Shown piece after piece: positions 44,796 through 55,001 of a stretch of DNA of 64,000 nucleotides. Made by a program: the position numbers and the translations under genes. The stretch is from Kineococcus sp. NBC_00420 (GTDB lineage Bacteria; Actinomycetota; Actinomycetes; Actinomycetales; Kineococcaceae), in NCBI RefSeq assembly GCF_036021035.1, contig NZ_CP107930.1, positions 2,108,001-2,172,000 on the forward strand. Direction: 5' to 3'. Numbering within the stretch: position 1 is the stretch's first letter; the number at the start of each line of letters is the position of its first letter. The notes beneath the pieces were generated by a model. It searched no databases. It saw nothing but the letters and a program-made list of their open reading frames with translations, and was not told where the DNA came from.

Positions 44796-47643
44796 GACGG
44801 GCTCCTTCGGGGTCGACGAGGACGGCGGAGGTGACTTCGACGGTCACCAGCGAACCGTTCACCGGGACGCTGAGGCGTTCACCGGTCCGCGCGTGCCCGC
44901 CCTTGACCAGGGCCAGCGCGAACGGCCGGCCGAGGAACGCGCTGCGGTAGCTGGACGTCACGTGCCCGAGCATCGGGACCGGCGGTGCGGGCAGTTCCCC
45001 GAGCACACCACCGGGGACGAGCTCGACGATCTGGGAACCCTCCGGCAGCACCGTCTCGGCGTCCTCGGGCAGCAGACCCACCAGCTGCTTGCGCAGCGGG
45101 TCCAGGTTCTCCGCCCGGCTGAAGGACCGCTTGCCGAGGAAATCGACCTTCTTCTTCGACACGGCCCACCCGAGGCCGAGGTCGTGCGGGGTCACCGTGC
45201 CGTCGGTGTCCTGACCGATGATGGGGTACCCCTTCTCGGCCCGCAGGACGTGCATCGTCTCGGTGCCGTAGGGGGTGATGCCGAACTCCCGGCCGGCCGC
45301 GACGAGACGTTCCCAGACCGGGGCCGCGTACCAGCCCGCGACGTTGACCTCCCAGGCCAGTTCCCCCGAGAAGCTGATGCGCGAGAGCCGGACCGGGACA
45401 CCCTCGAACTCGACGTCGATCCAGGTCATGAACCCGAAGGCCTCGGCGGAGGCGTCGATCCCGAACACGGCGGCGATCACGTCGCGCGAGCGCGGTCCGA
45501 CGACGGGGAAGGTCGAGAACTGTTCCGTCACTGAGGTGAGGTGCACCCGCAGGTGCGGCCACTCGGTCTGCAGCCACTCCTCCATCCAGTCCAGGACCTT
45601 CGCGGCCCCGCCCGTGGTCGTGTAGACGAGGAAGCGGTCGTCGGCCAGCCGCAGGACGGTGCCGTCGTCGAGGACCATGCCGTCGGGGCCGCACATGACG
45701 CCGTAGCGGGCGCGGCCGACCTTCAGCGAGCTCATGAGGTTGGTGTAGAGCAGGTCCAGGAACTCGCCCGCGTCGGCACCCGAGACGTCGATCTTGCCGA
45801 GCGTGGAACCGTCGAGGATGCCCACCGAGGTCCGGACGGCGGCGCACTCGCGCAGGACGGCCGTCTCCACGTCCTCCCCCGGGCGGGGGTAGTAGCGCGG
45901 TCGCTTCCACTGCCCGACGTCCTCGAACACCGCACCGGCGGCGACGTGCCACGCGTGGACGGCGCCGGTGCGTTCGGGGTCGAACAACCGGCCGCGTTCC
46001 CGTCCGGCCAGGGTCGCGAAGCCGACCGGCGTGTAGGGCGGGCGGAACGTCGTGGTGCCGACGGCGTCCGGACCGGCTCCCAGTAGTTCCGAGAGGATGC
46101 CGGAGGTGAGGATTCCCGAGGTCTTTCCCTGGTCGTGCGCGGTACCGATCGTGGTGTAGCGCTTCACGTGCTCGGGCGAGCGCATCCCGGCGCCGACGGC
46201 CCGGTGGACGTCGGCGACGGTGGCGTCGCGCTGCACGTCGACGAACTGCCGCTCGGGCGGACCCTCGACCCGCCAGAGCAGCGCCGGGTCGGCCGGGAGG
46301 GGTTCGGGGGCGACCTCGGGCAACGCCGGCGGGGACGCCAGGTCGAGACCGAGGTTCGTCAGCACGGTCACCGCGGCGTCCCGACCCCGGGCCAGGGTTC
46401 CGGCGAGGTCGAGGGTGCCGTTCGCGGCCCCGGCGACGGTCATGCCGCGGACCTCGTCGGCGGGCAGGAACGCCCCCAGCACGGGGTCGAAGTGCAACCG
46501 GCCGCGGGCCTGGCTGAAGAGGTGGACCGCGGGGTTCCAGCCGCCGCTGACCAGCAGCAGGTCGCAGGCGAGTTCCCGCTCGCCCGCCGCACCCGAGACC
46601 GACGCCCCGGTGACGCGCTGCACCCCGGTGGTCCCGTGCACGACGGAGTCCGGGAGGACCTCGACCCCGAGCGCCGCGGCGGTGCGGAGCAGGTGCTCGG
46701 ACACCGTCGCCCGCACGTCGACGACGGTCGCGGGAACCCCGGCGGCGGCGAGGTCGAACGCGGCGGCGTAGGCGCTGTCGTTGGTGGTGAACACGACGCC
46801 CCGGCTCCCGGCGAGGACGCCGTAGCGGTGCAGGTAGGTCCGGGCGGACCCGGCGAGCATCGTGCCCGGTCGGTCGTTGTCGGCGAACACGACGGGGCGT
46901 TCGTGCGCGCCGGTGGCGACGACGACGTGTTCGGCCCGGATGCGCCAGACCCGTTGCCGCGACAGGTTCCGGGGGGCGGACGCGCCGAGGTGGTCGGTGC
47001 GGCGCTCGACGGCGAGGACGAAACCGTCGTCGTAGACGCCGAACGCCGTCGTCCGCTGCAGGTGGGTGACGTCGGCGAACCCCGCGAGTTCGGCGACGAC
47101 CGCCGCGACCCACTCCGCCGCCGGGGCACCGTCGAGGACGTCGGTACCGCCGAGCAACGCGCCACCCGCCTCGGACTGCTCGTCGACGATCGCGACGCGG
47201 GCGCCGGTGCGGGCCGCGGTCAGGGCGGCGACGAGACCGGCCGGCCCCGCCCCGACGACGAGGACGTCGACGTGCAGGTGCGAACGGTCGTAGTGGGCGG
47301 AGTCGGGGACCTCGGCGAGCTTGCCCTGGCCGGGGATGCCCCGGGCCACCAGCCCGTCGAAGAGTTCCAGGGTGCTGGCCAGCAGCATCGGCTCGGGGAA
47401 GGGTTCCTCGACCTGGACGAGGCTGCCCGGGTCCTCGGCCCAGGCCGCGCCGATCCCCCGGGGGCGGCCGAGGCGGATGCTCGTGCCGGTCTGGTGGATG
47501 CCGTGCGCGAGCAGCGCCGAGGCCAGGGTGTCGCCGGGGTGCCCCGTCAGGGTCTGGCCGGCGAAGGTGAACTCGAGCGTCCGGTCACGGTCGACGCGGC
47601 CCCCGGTCGGGATGCGGAACGGTTGGGTGATGGTGGTGTTCAC
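44785..47643 (-). CDS. soxA: Sarcosine oxidase alpha subunit
   Basis: A 952-residue SoxA. The N terminus has the Fer2_4-like fold without cysteines (LEFTFAGQTLTGHPGDTLASALLAHG), then a pyridine-nucleotide-type domain (VLVVGAGPAGLVAALTAARTG, near residue 137, and VVATGAHERPVVFADNDRPGTM) and a C-terminal GcvT domain for THF (GRARYGVMCGPDGMVLDDG; SFSGELAWEVNV; VTSSYRSAFLGRPFALALVKGG). It binds NAD+ and takes part in forming 5,10-methylene-THF from sarcosine. The GTG 47643 start overlaps the soxD stop by 4 bp. Confidence 0.95.
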
Positions 47644-47909
47644 GAGGCCCTCTCCCCGACGCGGTAGACCGTCGTGAACTGGTAGGTGGTGGTGTCCCGG
47701 ACGGCGTTGAACCAGCGCCGGCACCCCGCGCTGTGCGACCACCGTTCCGCGAACGACCCCTTCGTGTTGTCGCGGAAGAACAGGTACTCCGCCCACGCCT
47801 CGTCGCTCGTCTCGGCGGGGACCTCGGGGTAGGCGACGTGCGCCTGGCCCCCGTAGTGGAACTCCACCTCTTCGCGCGGCCCGCACCACGGGCACTCGAT
47901 GAGTTGCAC
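47640..47909 (-). CDS. soxD: Sarcosine oxidase delta subunit
   Basis: An 89-residue SoxD that opens with QLIECPWCGPREEVEFHYGGQAH, then EAWAEYLFFRDNTKG, and the conserved HSAGCRRWFNAVRDT. The Cys-x2-Cys, His and a later Cys bind zinc in this family. GTG 47909 follows GGGAGG. The gene begins 11 bp after soxB and is coupled to soxA. It completes the heterotetramer. Confidence 0.95.
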   Translation of the reverse strand: MQLIECPWCGPREEVEFHYGGQAHVAYPEVPAETSDEAWAEYLFFRDNTKGSFAERWSHSAGCRRWFNAVRDTTTYQFTTVYRVGERAS

Positions 47910-47920
47910 GACGACCTCCC

Positions 47921-49201
47921 TCAGTGCGCCACGGCGGCAGCGCCGTGCTCGTCGACCAGGCGACCGGACACGAAGCGGTCCAGCGAGAACGCCGCGTTCA
48001 ACGGGTGCGGCTCGTCGTGCGCGACCGTGTGCGCGAACACCGAACCCACCCCCGGCGTCGCCTTGAAACCACCCGTCCCCCAGCCGCAGTTCAGGTAGAC
48101 GTTCTCGAACGGGGTCTTGCCCACGATGGGCGACGCGTCGGGGGTCACGTCCACGATCCCGCCCCACGTCCGCAGCAGGTGGGCGCGGGCGAAGACCGGG
48201 AACAACTCCACGGCCGCCGCCATCTGGCGCTCGATGATGTGGAACGCGCCCCGCTGCCCGTAGCCGTTGTAGGAGTCCACCCCGGCTCCCATCACCAGTT
48301 CGCCCTTGTGGGCCTGGGAGACGTACACGTGCACGGCGTTGGACATGACGATCGTCGGGTGCACCGGCTCCAGCAGTTCCGACACCAGCGCCTGCAACGG
48401 GTGCGACTGGATCGGCACCCGGAAACCCAGCAGGTCCGTCAGCACCGACGTGTTCCCCGCCGCCGTCAGCGCGACCTTGCCGCACGCGATGTCGCCGCGC
48501 GTGGTGCGCACGCCCGTGACCCGGTCGCCGTCGGTGCGGAAACCCGTCACCTCGCAGTTCTGGATGATGTCGATCCCGGCCTCGTCCGCCCGTCGCGCCA
48601 GACCCCACGCCACGTAGTCGTGCTTCGCGATCCCCGCCCGCGGCTGGTAGGTCGCCCCGAGCACCGGGTAGCGGATGTCCTGGGAGGTGTTCACGATCGG
48701 GCAGACCTTGCGGACCTCGTCCGCGTCCAGCCACTCCGCGTCCACGCCCTGGAGCTTGTTCGCCTCGACCCGGCGCACCGAGTCCCGCACGTCCTGCAGC
48801 GTGTGTGCCAGGTTCAGCACCCCGCGCTGGCTGAAGAGGATGGGGTAGCCGAGGTCCTCCTCGAGGCCCTCCCACAGCTTGAGCGAGTGCTCGTAGATCC
48901 CCGCCGACTCGTCCCACAGGTAGTTCGAGCGGATCAGCGTGGTGTTGCGGGCCATGTTCCCGCCCGCCAGCCAGCCCTTCTCGAGCACCGCGACGTTGGT
49001 GATCCCGTGGTTCTTGGCCAGGTAGTGCGCCGTCGCCAGCCCGTGCCCACCACCGCCGACGATCACCACGTCGTAGGACGTCTTCGGCTCGGGGTTGCGC
49101 CACAGGAAGTCCGGGTGCTCCGGCAGGTCCGCCCCCGGGGTGCGCGGGGGGTGGGGAACGGCGTCACCCGGGTCGCGCGAGAAGGCGTCCACTGTGGTCA
49201 T
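47921..49201 (-). CDS. soxB: Sarcosine oxidase beta subunit
   Basis: A 426-residue SoxB with the FAD motif [20 protein letters not shown] near residue 43, [17 protein letters not shown], the active-site part [17 protein letters not shown] and the C-terminal [14 protein letters not shown]. It carries FAD and covalent FMN in known enzymes and oxidises sarcosine to glycine with O2. ATG 49201 has GGAG eight bases upstream. It opens the operon soxB-soxD-soxA-soxG-DMGDH-purU. A GntR-type palindrome sits 22-47 bp before the start. Confidence 0.96.
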   Translation of the reverse strand: MTTVDAFSRDPGDAVPHPPRTPGADLPEHPDFLWRNPEPKTSYDVVIVGGGGHGLATAHYLAKNHGITNVAVLEKGWLAGGNMARNTTLIRSNYLWDESAGIYEHSLKLWEGLEEDLGYPILFSQRGVLNLAHTLQDVRDSVRRVEANKLQGVDAEWLDADEVRKVCPIVNTSQDIRYPVLGATYQPRAGIAKHDYVAWGLARRADEAGIDIIQNCEVTGFRTDGDRVTGVRTTRGDIACGKVALTAAGNTSVLTDLLGFRVPIQSHPLQALVSELLEPVHPTIVMSNAVHVYVSQAHKGELVMGAGVDSYNGYGQRGAFHIIERQMAAAVELFPVFARAHLLRTWGGIVDVTPDASPIVGKTPFENVYLNCGWGTGGFKATPGVGSVFAHTVAHDEPHPLNAAFSLDRFVSGRLVDEHGAAAVAH

Positions 49202-49222
49202 CGGCTCGTCTCCGTCGGGGTC

Positions 49223-49248
49223 TCGACGACTGGTATATCAGTCGTCGA
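49223..49248 (-). promoter_or_regulatory. GntR-type palindrome upstream of the sox operon
   Basis: A perfect 10-bp inverted repeat (TCGACGACTG with CAGTCGTCGA) surrounds GTATAT. The core GACTG-N6-CAGTC (49228-49243) recurs at 50150-50165 before the GntR gene. It lies 22-47 bp upstream of soxB, overlapping the expected promoter, so it is probably the operator of the sox operon. Confidence 0.7.
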
Positions 49249-49296
49249 CGAGCCTAGGGGTGAGCCGTGAGCGACGTCAAGGGACGAGTGCAGCCC

Positions 49297-50079
49297 TCAC
49301 GGACGCCCACCGAGGGCGTGCGACGCCCTGGCGGCCGCCTCCACGACGGCGGGGACGACCTCGAGCAGCCGTTCCGTGGTGAGGCGGTAGGCCGGACCGG
49401 AGACGCTGATGGCCGCGACGACCGTCCCGTCGGGGCCGTGCACCGGCGCGGCCACGGCGTGGAGCCCGACCTCGAGCTCCTCCAGCGTCGTCGCGTACCC
49501 GTCGACGGCGATCTTGTCGAGGACCTCCTCGAGGTCACGGCGACGGACGAGGGTGGCGTCGGTGAAGCGGCGCAACCGGCCGGACAGACCGGCCGAGCGG
49601 ACCGGCGGGCAGAACGCCATCAGGACCTTCCCGCTCGACGTCGCGTGCAACGGCGTGCGTTCCCCCACCCAGTTGTGGGTCACCACGGAGGACGCGCCCC
49701 GGACCTGGTCGACGTTGATCGCCGCGTCCCCGTCGGCGACGGCGACGTTCACGGTCTCCCCGGTGGCGGCGGCCAGTTCCTCACACGCCGGACGGGCCCG
49801 GCGCGTGACGTCCAGCTGGTCGGCGACGGCACCGGCGAGGCGGACGACGGCCATCCCGAGCCGGTACTTGCCGCGGTCCCCGACCTGCTCGACCAGCCCG
49901 CGGCCCTCCAGCGCGGTCACCAGCCGGAACGCCGTCGACTTGTGGACGTCGAGGCGCTGGGAGATCTCGGTGACCCCGGACTCCCCGAGCTCGGCGAGGA
50001 CCTCGAGGATCGTGACGGCCCGGTCGACGGACTGCACCGGCGAGGTGCGCGGTGCGTCGCCACCGGAGATGTCCTTCAC
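49297..50079 (-). CDS. IclR family regulator (sarcosine oxidase locus)
   Basis: A 260-residue IclR protein with the winged helix QSVDRAVTILEVL, then GVTEISQRLDVHKSTAFRLVTALEGRGLVEQ, and the effector domain with GETVNVAV, PLHATSSGKVLMAF and GYATTLEELEVGLHAVA. GTG 50079 is chosen because GAGG sits six bases before it; GTG 50106 has no such site. It shares the block with another IclR gene at 32750. It lies upstream of soxB on the same strand with a 95-bp gap and is divergent from the GntR gene. Confidence 0.87.
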   Translation of the reverse strand: MKDISGGDAPRTSPVQSVDRAVTILEVLAELGESGVTEISQRLDVHKSTAFRLVTALEGRGLVEQVGDRGKYRLGMAVVRLAGAVADQLDVTRRARPACEELAAATGETVNVAVADGDAAINVDQVRGASSVVTHNWVGERTPLHATSSGKVLMAFCPPVRSAGLSGRLRRFTDATLVRRRDLEEVLDKIAVDGYATTLEELEVGLHAVAAPVHGPDGTVVAAISVSGPAYRLTTERLLEVVPAVVEAAARASHALGGRP

Positions 50080-50148
50080 GTGGTCCTCACGCCGACATGG
50101 TCTCAAACGGGTCGCCGGGCCACCGCCCGAGCGGACCGCGCTGCCGGC

Positions 50149-50166
50149 GGACTGACGTACCAGTCC
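50149..50166. promoter_or_regulatory. GntR-type palindrome before the GntR gene
   Basis: GGACTG-ACGTAC-CAGTCC is a perfect 6-bp inverted repeat whose core GACTG-N6-CAGTC equals that at 49228-49243. It sits 26 bp before the GntR start and 70 bp before the divergent IclR start. This suggests GntR autoregulation and shared control with the sox operon. Confidence 0.7.
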
Positions 50167-50191
50167 ACGGGCAGCCGCCTAGGATGCTGCC

Positions 50192-50863
50192 GTGAGTGCG
50201 GAGACCTCGCTGGAGCCGGCCCCGTCGCTGGCCGACCAGGCCTACGAGCGGTTGCGCGACCGTCTGCTCGTCCTCGACATCAGACCCGGTGAGCCACTCC
50301 ACGACGACGCCCTCGCCAAGGAGTTCGGCGTCGGACGGACACCGGTGCGCGAGGCGTTCAAACGCCTCGAGGCCGACCGCCTCGTCGTCGCCTACCCCCG
50401 CCGGGGCACGTTCGCGACCACCGTGGACATGACGGACCTGGGCCAGATCTCCGAGATCCGCCGCGCCCTGGAACCCCTGGCCGCCGCCGGTGCGGCCCGG
50501 CGGGCGGGTGCGGCCGCGCGCTCGGAGCTGCGCGAACTCGCCCGCACCGTCGCCGGCCTGCACGCCGAGGTCGACGGCGGGACGCTGACCCAGCGCGAGC
50601 TCATGCGTCACGACGTCGAGGTCCACCGCAGCATCTACCGGCACTGCGGGAACGCCTACCTCGCGGACGTCCTCGTCCGCCACGACAACCTCGCGACGCG
50701 GATCTGGTGCCTCGTCCTGGACCGGCTCCCGACCTTCGCCGGACACGTCGGTGAGCACGTGGCCCTGCTGGAGGCGATCGTCGCGGGCGACGCCGACGAG
50801 GCGGCGCGACTGGCCCACGAGCACGTCACGGGCTTCGAGGAGACCGTGCGCGGCGTCCTCTGA
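50192..50863 (+). CDS. GntR family regulator, FadR/FCD subfamily
   Basis: A 223-residue regulator. The N-terminal winged helix (residues about 14-75) reads AYERLRDRLLVLDIRPGEPL, then LAKEFGVGRTPVREAFKRLEADRLV and YPRRGTFA. The C-terminal FCD helical domain has EIRRALEPLAAAGAA, then HVEVHRSI-type HDVEVHRSIYRHCGN and a final HVALLEAI, whose His and Asp residues can bind a metal and a carboxylate effector. The start is GTG 50192. Palindromes before its own gene and before soxB make it the best candidate for control of dimethylglycine and sarcosine oxidation. Confidence 0.9.
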   Translation: MSAETSLEPAPSLADQAYERLRDRLLVLDIRPGEPLHDDALAKEFGVGRTPVREAFKRLEADRLVVAYPRRGTFATTVDMTDLGQISEIRRALEPLAAAGAARRAGAAARSELRELARTVAGLHAEVDGGTLTQRELMRHDVEVHRSIYRHCGNAYLADVLVRHDNLATRIWCLVLDRLPTFAGHVGEHVALLEAIVAGDADEAARLAHEHVTGFEETVRGVL

Positions 50864-50956
50864 ACGCCGCGCACCACCCGCTCCGACCACAAAACGCACC
50901 GGAGACACGATCGAGTGGGCACATTGCTCGTCGAGCACGGCCTCCCATGCGCCAAG

Positions 50957-51433
50957 ATGTCACCCGTGCGCCGTCTCGACACCATCGATGCCCGGATCCT
51001 CCTCGCCCTGGACGAGGATCCCCGCGCGACCGTGCTGGGCCTCTCGCGCCAGCTGGGTCTGGCCCGGGGCACGGTCCAGGCGCACCTCGAACGCCTCGAG
51101 GCCGACGGTGTCCTGCACCGCTTCTCCCGGCGGCTCGCCCCCGCCGCGCTGGGGTTCTCGGTCTCCGCGTTCGTCATGATCGAGATCCACCAGGGGCAGC
51201 AGGACGACACCCTGCGCCGGCTCAAGGACACCCCCGAGGTCCTCGAGGTGCACGGCATCACCGGTGACGGTGACCTCATGTGCCGGGTCGTGGCCCGCGA
51301 CGCCGACGACCTCTACCGGGTGGGACAGGGGCTGCTGTCCATCCCCGGGGTCGTCCGGACCCGGACCTCCCTGGCCATGCGCGAACTCGTGCCCTACCGG
51401 ATCGACCCGCTGCTGAGCGATCTCGCCGACTGA
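50957..51433 (+). CDS. Lrp/AsnC family regulator
   Basis: A 158-residue protein: HTH at residues about 5-50 ([48 protein letters not shown], in short pieces) and a RAM ligand-binding domain ([48 protein letters not shown]). ATG 50957 gives the usual AsnC N terminus; GTG 50915 would add 14 odd residues and GTG 50966 would drop three. Lrp/AsnC proteins respond to amino acids. Its location beside the glycine-forming pathway is suggestive, but target genes cannot be named. Confidence 0.88.
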   Translation: MSPVRRLDTIDARILLALDEDPRATVLGLSRQLGLARGTVQAHLERLEADGVLHRFSRRLAPAALGFSVSAFVMIEIHQGQQDDTLRRLKDTPEVLEVHGITGDGDLMCRVVARDADDLYRVGQGLLSIPGVVRTRTSLAMRELVPYRIDPLLSDLAD

Positions 51434-51463
51434 TCGGCGGCGCCACCCGGCCGTTCCCGGGCC

Positions 51464-51492
51464 CCCCGACCCCCCTCGCGGCGAGGTCGGGG
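51464..51492 (+). terminator. Hairpin after the AsnC gene
   Basis: CCCCGACC (51464-51471) pairs with GGTCGGGG (51485-51492) around a C-rich loop that can itself fold (CTCGC/GCGAG). It lies between the AsnC stop and the aroC start, with no T-tract. Confidence 0.45.
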
Positions 51493-51518
51493 CCCCCCGG
51501 TGCGGCAGAATCAGGCGC

Positions 51519-52754
51519 GTGCTGCGCTGGCTGACCTCAGGTGAATCCCACGGACCCGCGCTCGCGGGGATCCTCGAAGGCCTCCCCGCGGGGGTGGAGG
51601 TCGACAGCGCCCAGATCCGCACGGCGCTCGCCCGTCGCCGCCTCGGCCACGGCCGCGGTGCCCGGATGGGCTTCGAGCAGGACGAGCTCGAGGTCATCGG
51701 CGGCATCCGCCACGGGGTCACCCAGGGCGGTCCGATCGCGCTGCGCATCGGCAACACCGAGTGGCCGCGCTGGTCGGAGGTCATGGCCGCGGACCCGGTC
51801 GACGCCGAGGGCCGCCGCTACGACGAGCCGGGCCGGCTGCCGGCCCGGGGCCGTTCCGCCCCCCTGACCCGGCCGCGCCCGGGTCACGCCGACCTCACCG
51901 GCATGCAGAAGTACGGCTTCGACGACGCCCGGCCGGTGCTGGAACGCGCCTCGGCCCGCGAGACCGCGACCCGCGTCGCGCTCGGCGAGGTCGCCCGCGC
52001 CTTCCTGGCCCAGACCGTCGGGGCCGAGGTCGTCTCGCACGTGGTGTCGCTGGGCACCGTGGCCGCCCCGGCCGGCGTCGTCCCCGCCCGCGGGCAGCGG
52101 GACGTCATCGACGCGGACCCGGTCCGCTGCGTGGACCCCGCGACCAGCGCGGCGATGGTTGCCGAGATCGACCTGGCCCACACCGAGGGCGACACCCTCG
52201 GCGGGGTCGTCGAGGTCGTGGTGCACGACCTACCGCCGGGCCTCGGGTCCTACGTGCACTGGGACCGCAAGCTCGACGCGCGTCTCGCCGCGGTGCTCAT
52301 GGGCATCCAGGCCATCAAGGGCGTCGAGGTCGGCGACGGTTTCGAGACCGCCCGCCGCCGCGGTTCCGCGGCGCACGACGAGATCGAGCGCACCGACGGC
52401 GGGGACGGCGCAGAGGGCATGACCGTCCGCCGCCGCACCGACCGGGCCGGCGGCATCGAGGGCGGGATGACCAACGGCGAGGTCCTCCGGGTCCGCGCCG
52501 CGATGAAACCCATCTCGACCGTCCCGCGCGCCCTGGACACCGTCGACACCTCCTCCGGCGGTGCGGCGCAGGCGATCGCGCAGCGTTCCGACGTCTGCGC
52601 GGTCCCCGCGGCGGGTGTCGTCGCCGAGGCCATGGTGGCGCTCGTGCTCGCCGACGCGGTGCTGGAGAAGTTCGGCGGCGACAACGTCGAGCAGGTGCGC
52701 GCGAACGTCGCGTCCTACCTCGACGGCCTGAAGATCCACGTCGCCGGCGCCTGA
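51519..52754 (+). CDS. aroC: Chorismate synthase
   Basis: A 411-residue AroC that makes chorismate from EPSP using reduced FMN. Signatures are [24 protein letters not shown] at the start (first motif region), [37 protein letters not shown]-type blocks in the middle and [16 protein letters not shown] plus [20 protein letters not shown] near the end. GTG 51519 is the start required by the conserved N terminus. No other aro gene is in the window, though the rest of the aro cluster usually follows; here a terminator and the convergent cls gene follow instead. Confidence 0.97.
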   Translation: MLRWLTSGESHGPALAGILEGLPAGVEVDSAQIRTALARRRLGHGRGARMGFEQDELEVIGGIRHGVTQGGPIALRIGNTEWPRWSEVMAADPVDAEGRRYDEPGRLPARGRSAPLTRPRPGHADLTGMQKYGFDDARPVLERASARETATRVALGEVARAFLAQTVGAEVVSHVVSLGTVAAPAGVVPARGQRDVIDADPVRCVDPATSAAMVAEIDLAHTEGDTLGGVVEVVVHDLPPGLGSYVHWDRKLDARLAAVLMGIQAIKGVEVGDGFETARRRGSAAHDEIERTDGGDGAEGMTVRRRTDRAGGIEGGMTNGEVLRVRAAMKPISTVPRALDTVDTSSGGAAQAIAQRSDVCAVPAAGVVAEAMVALVLADAVLEKFGGDNVEQVRANVASYLDGLKIHVAGA

Positions 52755-52761
52755 TCGACCG

Positions 52762-52821
52762 ACTCCTGGGAAGGTTTCCACCCCACCTCACGTCGTGAAG
52801 GGTGGAAACCTTCCCAGGAGT
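52762..52821. terminator. 22-bp perfect hairpin between convergent aroC and cls
   Basis: Bases 52762-52783 pair perfectly with 52800-52821; the 16-nt loop holds a further TCACG/CGTGA mini-stem. It occupies the space between the aroC stop (52754) and the cls stop (52847). It is one of the longest perfect palindromes in the window and lacks a T-tract. Confidence 0.7.
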
Positions 52822-52846
52822 GGCCGGGGACGGGCGGGCCGGGCTC

Positions 52847-54298
52847 TCACTGCAACGCGGCGGTGAGGCGCATGACGTTGTCGAGGTAGCGCTGGCGGAG
52901 GGGTCGCTGCGACCACTCCGCCGGCGTGAGTTCCCGGGACCGTTCGCGGTACTCCGAGACCTTCGCGGTGAGTTCCCCGACGAACGCGGGTTCCAGGCCG
53001 AGCAGCGACACCTCGTAGTCGAGGCTGAACGAGCGCATGTCCATGTTGCTGGACCCGATGACGGCCCGTTCGCCGTCCACGACCAGCACCTTGCTGTGCA
53101 GGACGGCGGGGAACGGCAGCATGTGGATCCGGACCCCGGCGTCGAGCAGGGTCGTGTAGTACGACCGCTGCGCGTGGTGGACCATGAACTGGTCCGCCTT
53201 CTCGGACACGAAGAGCTCGACGTCGACGCCCCGGTAGGCCGCGGTCGTGATGGCCTGCTCCAGACCGTCATCGGGGATGAAGTAGGGGCTGACGACGGAG
53301 ACCGAACGGGTCGCGGCGTGGATCAGCGCGGAGAACATCCGCAGGTTCGGTTCCGTCGGGAACCCCGGACCCGAGGGGACGACCTGGAAGGCACCCGTGG
53401 AGCCGCCGGACGGTTCCGGCCCCACGGCGTCCGCCTGCACCAGCGTCTCCCCCGTCTCGGCGAGCCAGTCCGTCGCGAACACCGACTCCAGCGACTGGAC
53501 GACGAACCCCGTGAGTTCCACGTTCAGGTCGACCCAGCGTCGCCCGGCGCGGACGTTCTTGCGGACGAGGTAGCCCGGGTCGATGAGGTTCTGGGAACCG
53601 ACGAAACCCGTCCGGCCGTCGACCACGACGAGCTTGCGGTGGTTGCGCAGGTCCGGGCGACGCCACCGGCCGCGCAACGGGTCGATCGGCATCATGCGGT
53701 GCCACTCGACCCCGTCGGCGGTGAGCCGCTCGTTCATGCGGGTGTGACCGGGGTACTTGCGCGACCCGAGGTGGTCGTAGAGGAAACGCACCGTCACCCC
53801 GCGCGCGACGGCGTCGCGCAGGGCGTCGAAGAAGGGTTCCGTCGTGGCGTCGAGGGCCGCGATGTAGAACTCGACGTGCACGCTGCGCTCGGCGGTCGCG
53901 ACGGCCGCCGCGAGCGCACCGACGAACTCCCCGTCCGGCAGCAGCCGCCGGTGGTCGCCGGAGACGCAGGGCAGCGAGGTGAGCCGGCGGTTCAGCCCGA
54001 GCAGCGAGGCGAGGTGCGCGTCGGCCACCAGACCCGGCGGCAGCGAGGGGAGGTTCTCGACGCGTTCGGCGATGACCTGGTTCACCTGCTGCTGCAGCCG
54101 GTGCCGGCGGCCCGTGACGTAGGGGCTGCCCAGCAGCAGGAACAGCGGCAGTCCGACGATCGGCAGGAAGAGGATGAGCAGCAGCCAGGCCGAGGAGGAA
54201 CCGGGTTTTCGGTTCTCGGGAACGGTTCCGACCGCCACCACCTTCACCACGTAATCGAGGACCACGAGGGCCTCGCTGAGGATCGCGATCAGGCTCAC
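52847..54298 (-). CDS. cls: Cardiolipin synthase (phospholipase D family)
   Basis: A 483-residue cardiolipin synthase: two N-terminal membrane helices (residues about 2-25 and 37-60), then two PLD domains, each with an HxKx4D motif: HRKLVVVD near residue 220 and HSKVLVVD near residue 400, both followed by GSxN. It joins phosphatidylglycerol molecules or uses CDP-diacylglycerol at the membrane. GTG 54298 overlaps the TetR stop (GTGA) and has GAGG five bases upstream; GTG 54304 is an alternative. It is co-directional with and downstream of the TetR gene. Confidence 0.93.
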   Translation of the reverse strand: MSLIAILSEALVVLDYVVKVVAVGTVPENRKPGSSSAWLLLILFLPIVGLPLFLLLGSPYVTGRRHRLQQQVNQVIAERVENLPSLPPGLVADAHLASLLGLNRRLTSLPCVSGDHRRLLPDGEFVGALAAAVATAERSVHVEFYIAALDATTEPFFDALRDAVARGVTVRFLYDHLGSRKYPGHTRMNERLTADGVEWHRMMPIDPLRGRWRRPDLRNHRKLVVVDGRTGFVGSQNLIDPGYLVRKNVRAGRRWVDLNVELTGFVVQSLESVFATDWLAETGETLVQADAVGPEPSGGSTGAFQVVPSGPGFPTEPNLRMFSALIHAATRSVSVVSPYFIPDDGLEQAITTAAYRGVDVELFVSEKADQFMVHHAQRSYYTTLLDAGVRIHMLPFPAVLHSKVLVVDGERAVIGSSNMDMRSFSLDYEVSLLGLEPAFVGELTAKVSEYRERSRELTPAEWSQRPLRQRYLDNVMRLTAALQ

Positions 54299-54891
54299 CG
54301 GCACCTCACCACCCGGGAGGCCCTGCGCGGCAGCAGGAAGCGTCGACCGATGTCCATCAGCATCCCGCGCAGGGCGTCGTCCGGGATGTCCCGGCACGTC
54401 TCGTCGCCCAGCGGGCCGACCATCCCGGTCAGGAAGAACACCGTCGCCACCCGCCGCTCGTCGTCGGCGTCCGGGCCGGCGAGCAGTTCGCGCAGTTCCT
54501 CACCGATCTCGCGCATGCGCGGGTGGTGCTCCTGCAGGTGCGCGAACACCGGGTCGACCGCCGCGACGACGTAGATCCGGCGGACCTCGACGATGAGGTC
54601 CACGAGACCCGTGAGGGCGGTCTCGACCTGCGCCCGACGACCCCGCCGGGCCCGGGCCGCCTCGACGATCTCGAGCACGCGGTCGAGGAAGGGCGCGACC
54701 ACCCCGACGACGAGTTCGTCCTTGGTCTTGTAGTGGTGGTACACCGCGGCCTTGGTGACGCCCATCTCGTCGGCGATCATCTGCAACGACGTGCCGCTGA
54801 TGCCGTGCTCCGCGAACAACCGCAGCGCCGCCTCGTGCAGGCGGGTCCGACCGGGCCCCGGCGGACGTCCGTCGCCGACCGTCGCCGTCAT
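54295..54891 (-). CDS. TetR family regulator, likely of the MMPL exporter
   Basis: A 198-residue TetR protein with the DNA-binding part HEAALRLFAEHGISGTSLQMIADEMGVTKAAVYHHYKTKDELV at about residues 18-62 (seen in pieces of the canonical pattern), followed by a helical ligand domain. ATG 54891 has GGGAG upstream. It is divergent from the MMPL gene (start 55124) with a palindrome in the gap, and co-transcribed with cls. The combination suggests a membrane-stress or lipid-responsive unit in which one repressor controls both lipid synthesis and an exporter (inference). Confidence 0.88.
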   Translation of the reverse strand: MTATVGDGRPPGPGRTRLHEAALRLFAEHGISGTSLQMIADEMGVTKAAVYHHYKTKDELVVGVVAPFLDRVLEIVEAARARRGRRAQVETALTGLVDLIVEVRRIYVVAAVDPVFAHLQEHHPRMREIGEELRELLAGPDADDERRVATVFFLTGMVGPLGDETCRDIPDDALRGMLMDIGRRFLLPRRASRVVRCR

Positions 54892-54985
54892 CGATCTCCC
54901 GCCCGTCACCGTGGACGTCCGGTGCCGTCCGGACGTCACTGTACCTGCGGCTACGACTTTCGACGGATGATCCACCCGTCGACAA

Positions 54986-55001
54986 CTAGCCGATCGACTA
55001 G
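54986..55001. promoter_or_regulatory. TetR-type palindrome between tetR and MMPL gene
   Basis: CTAG-CCGATCGA-CTAG is a 16-bp palindrome with one mismatched pair (14 of 16 symmetric positions). It lies 95 bp upstream of the TetR start and 122 bp upstream of the MMPL start. The rare CTAG tetranucleotide at both ends, unusual in this GC-rich DNA, supports a functional site. Confidence 0.5.
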
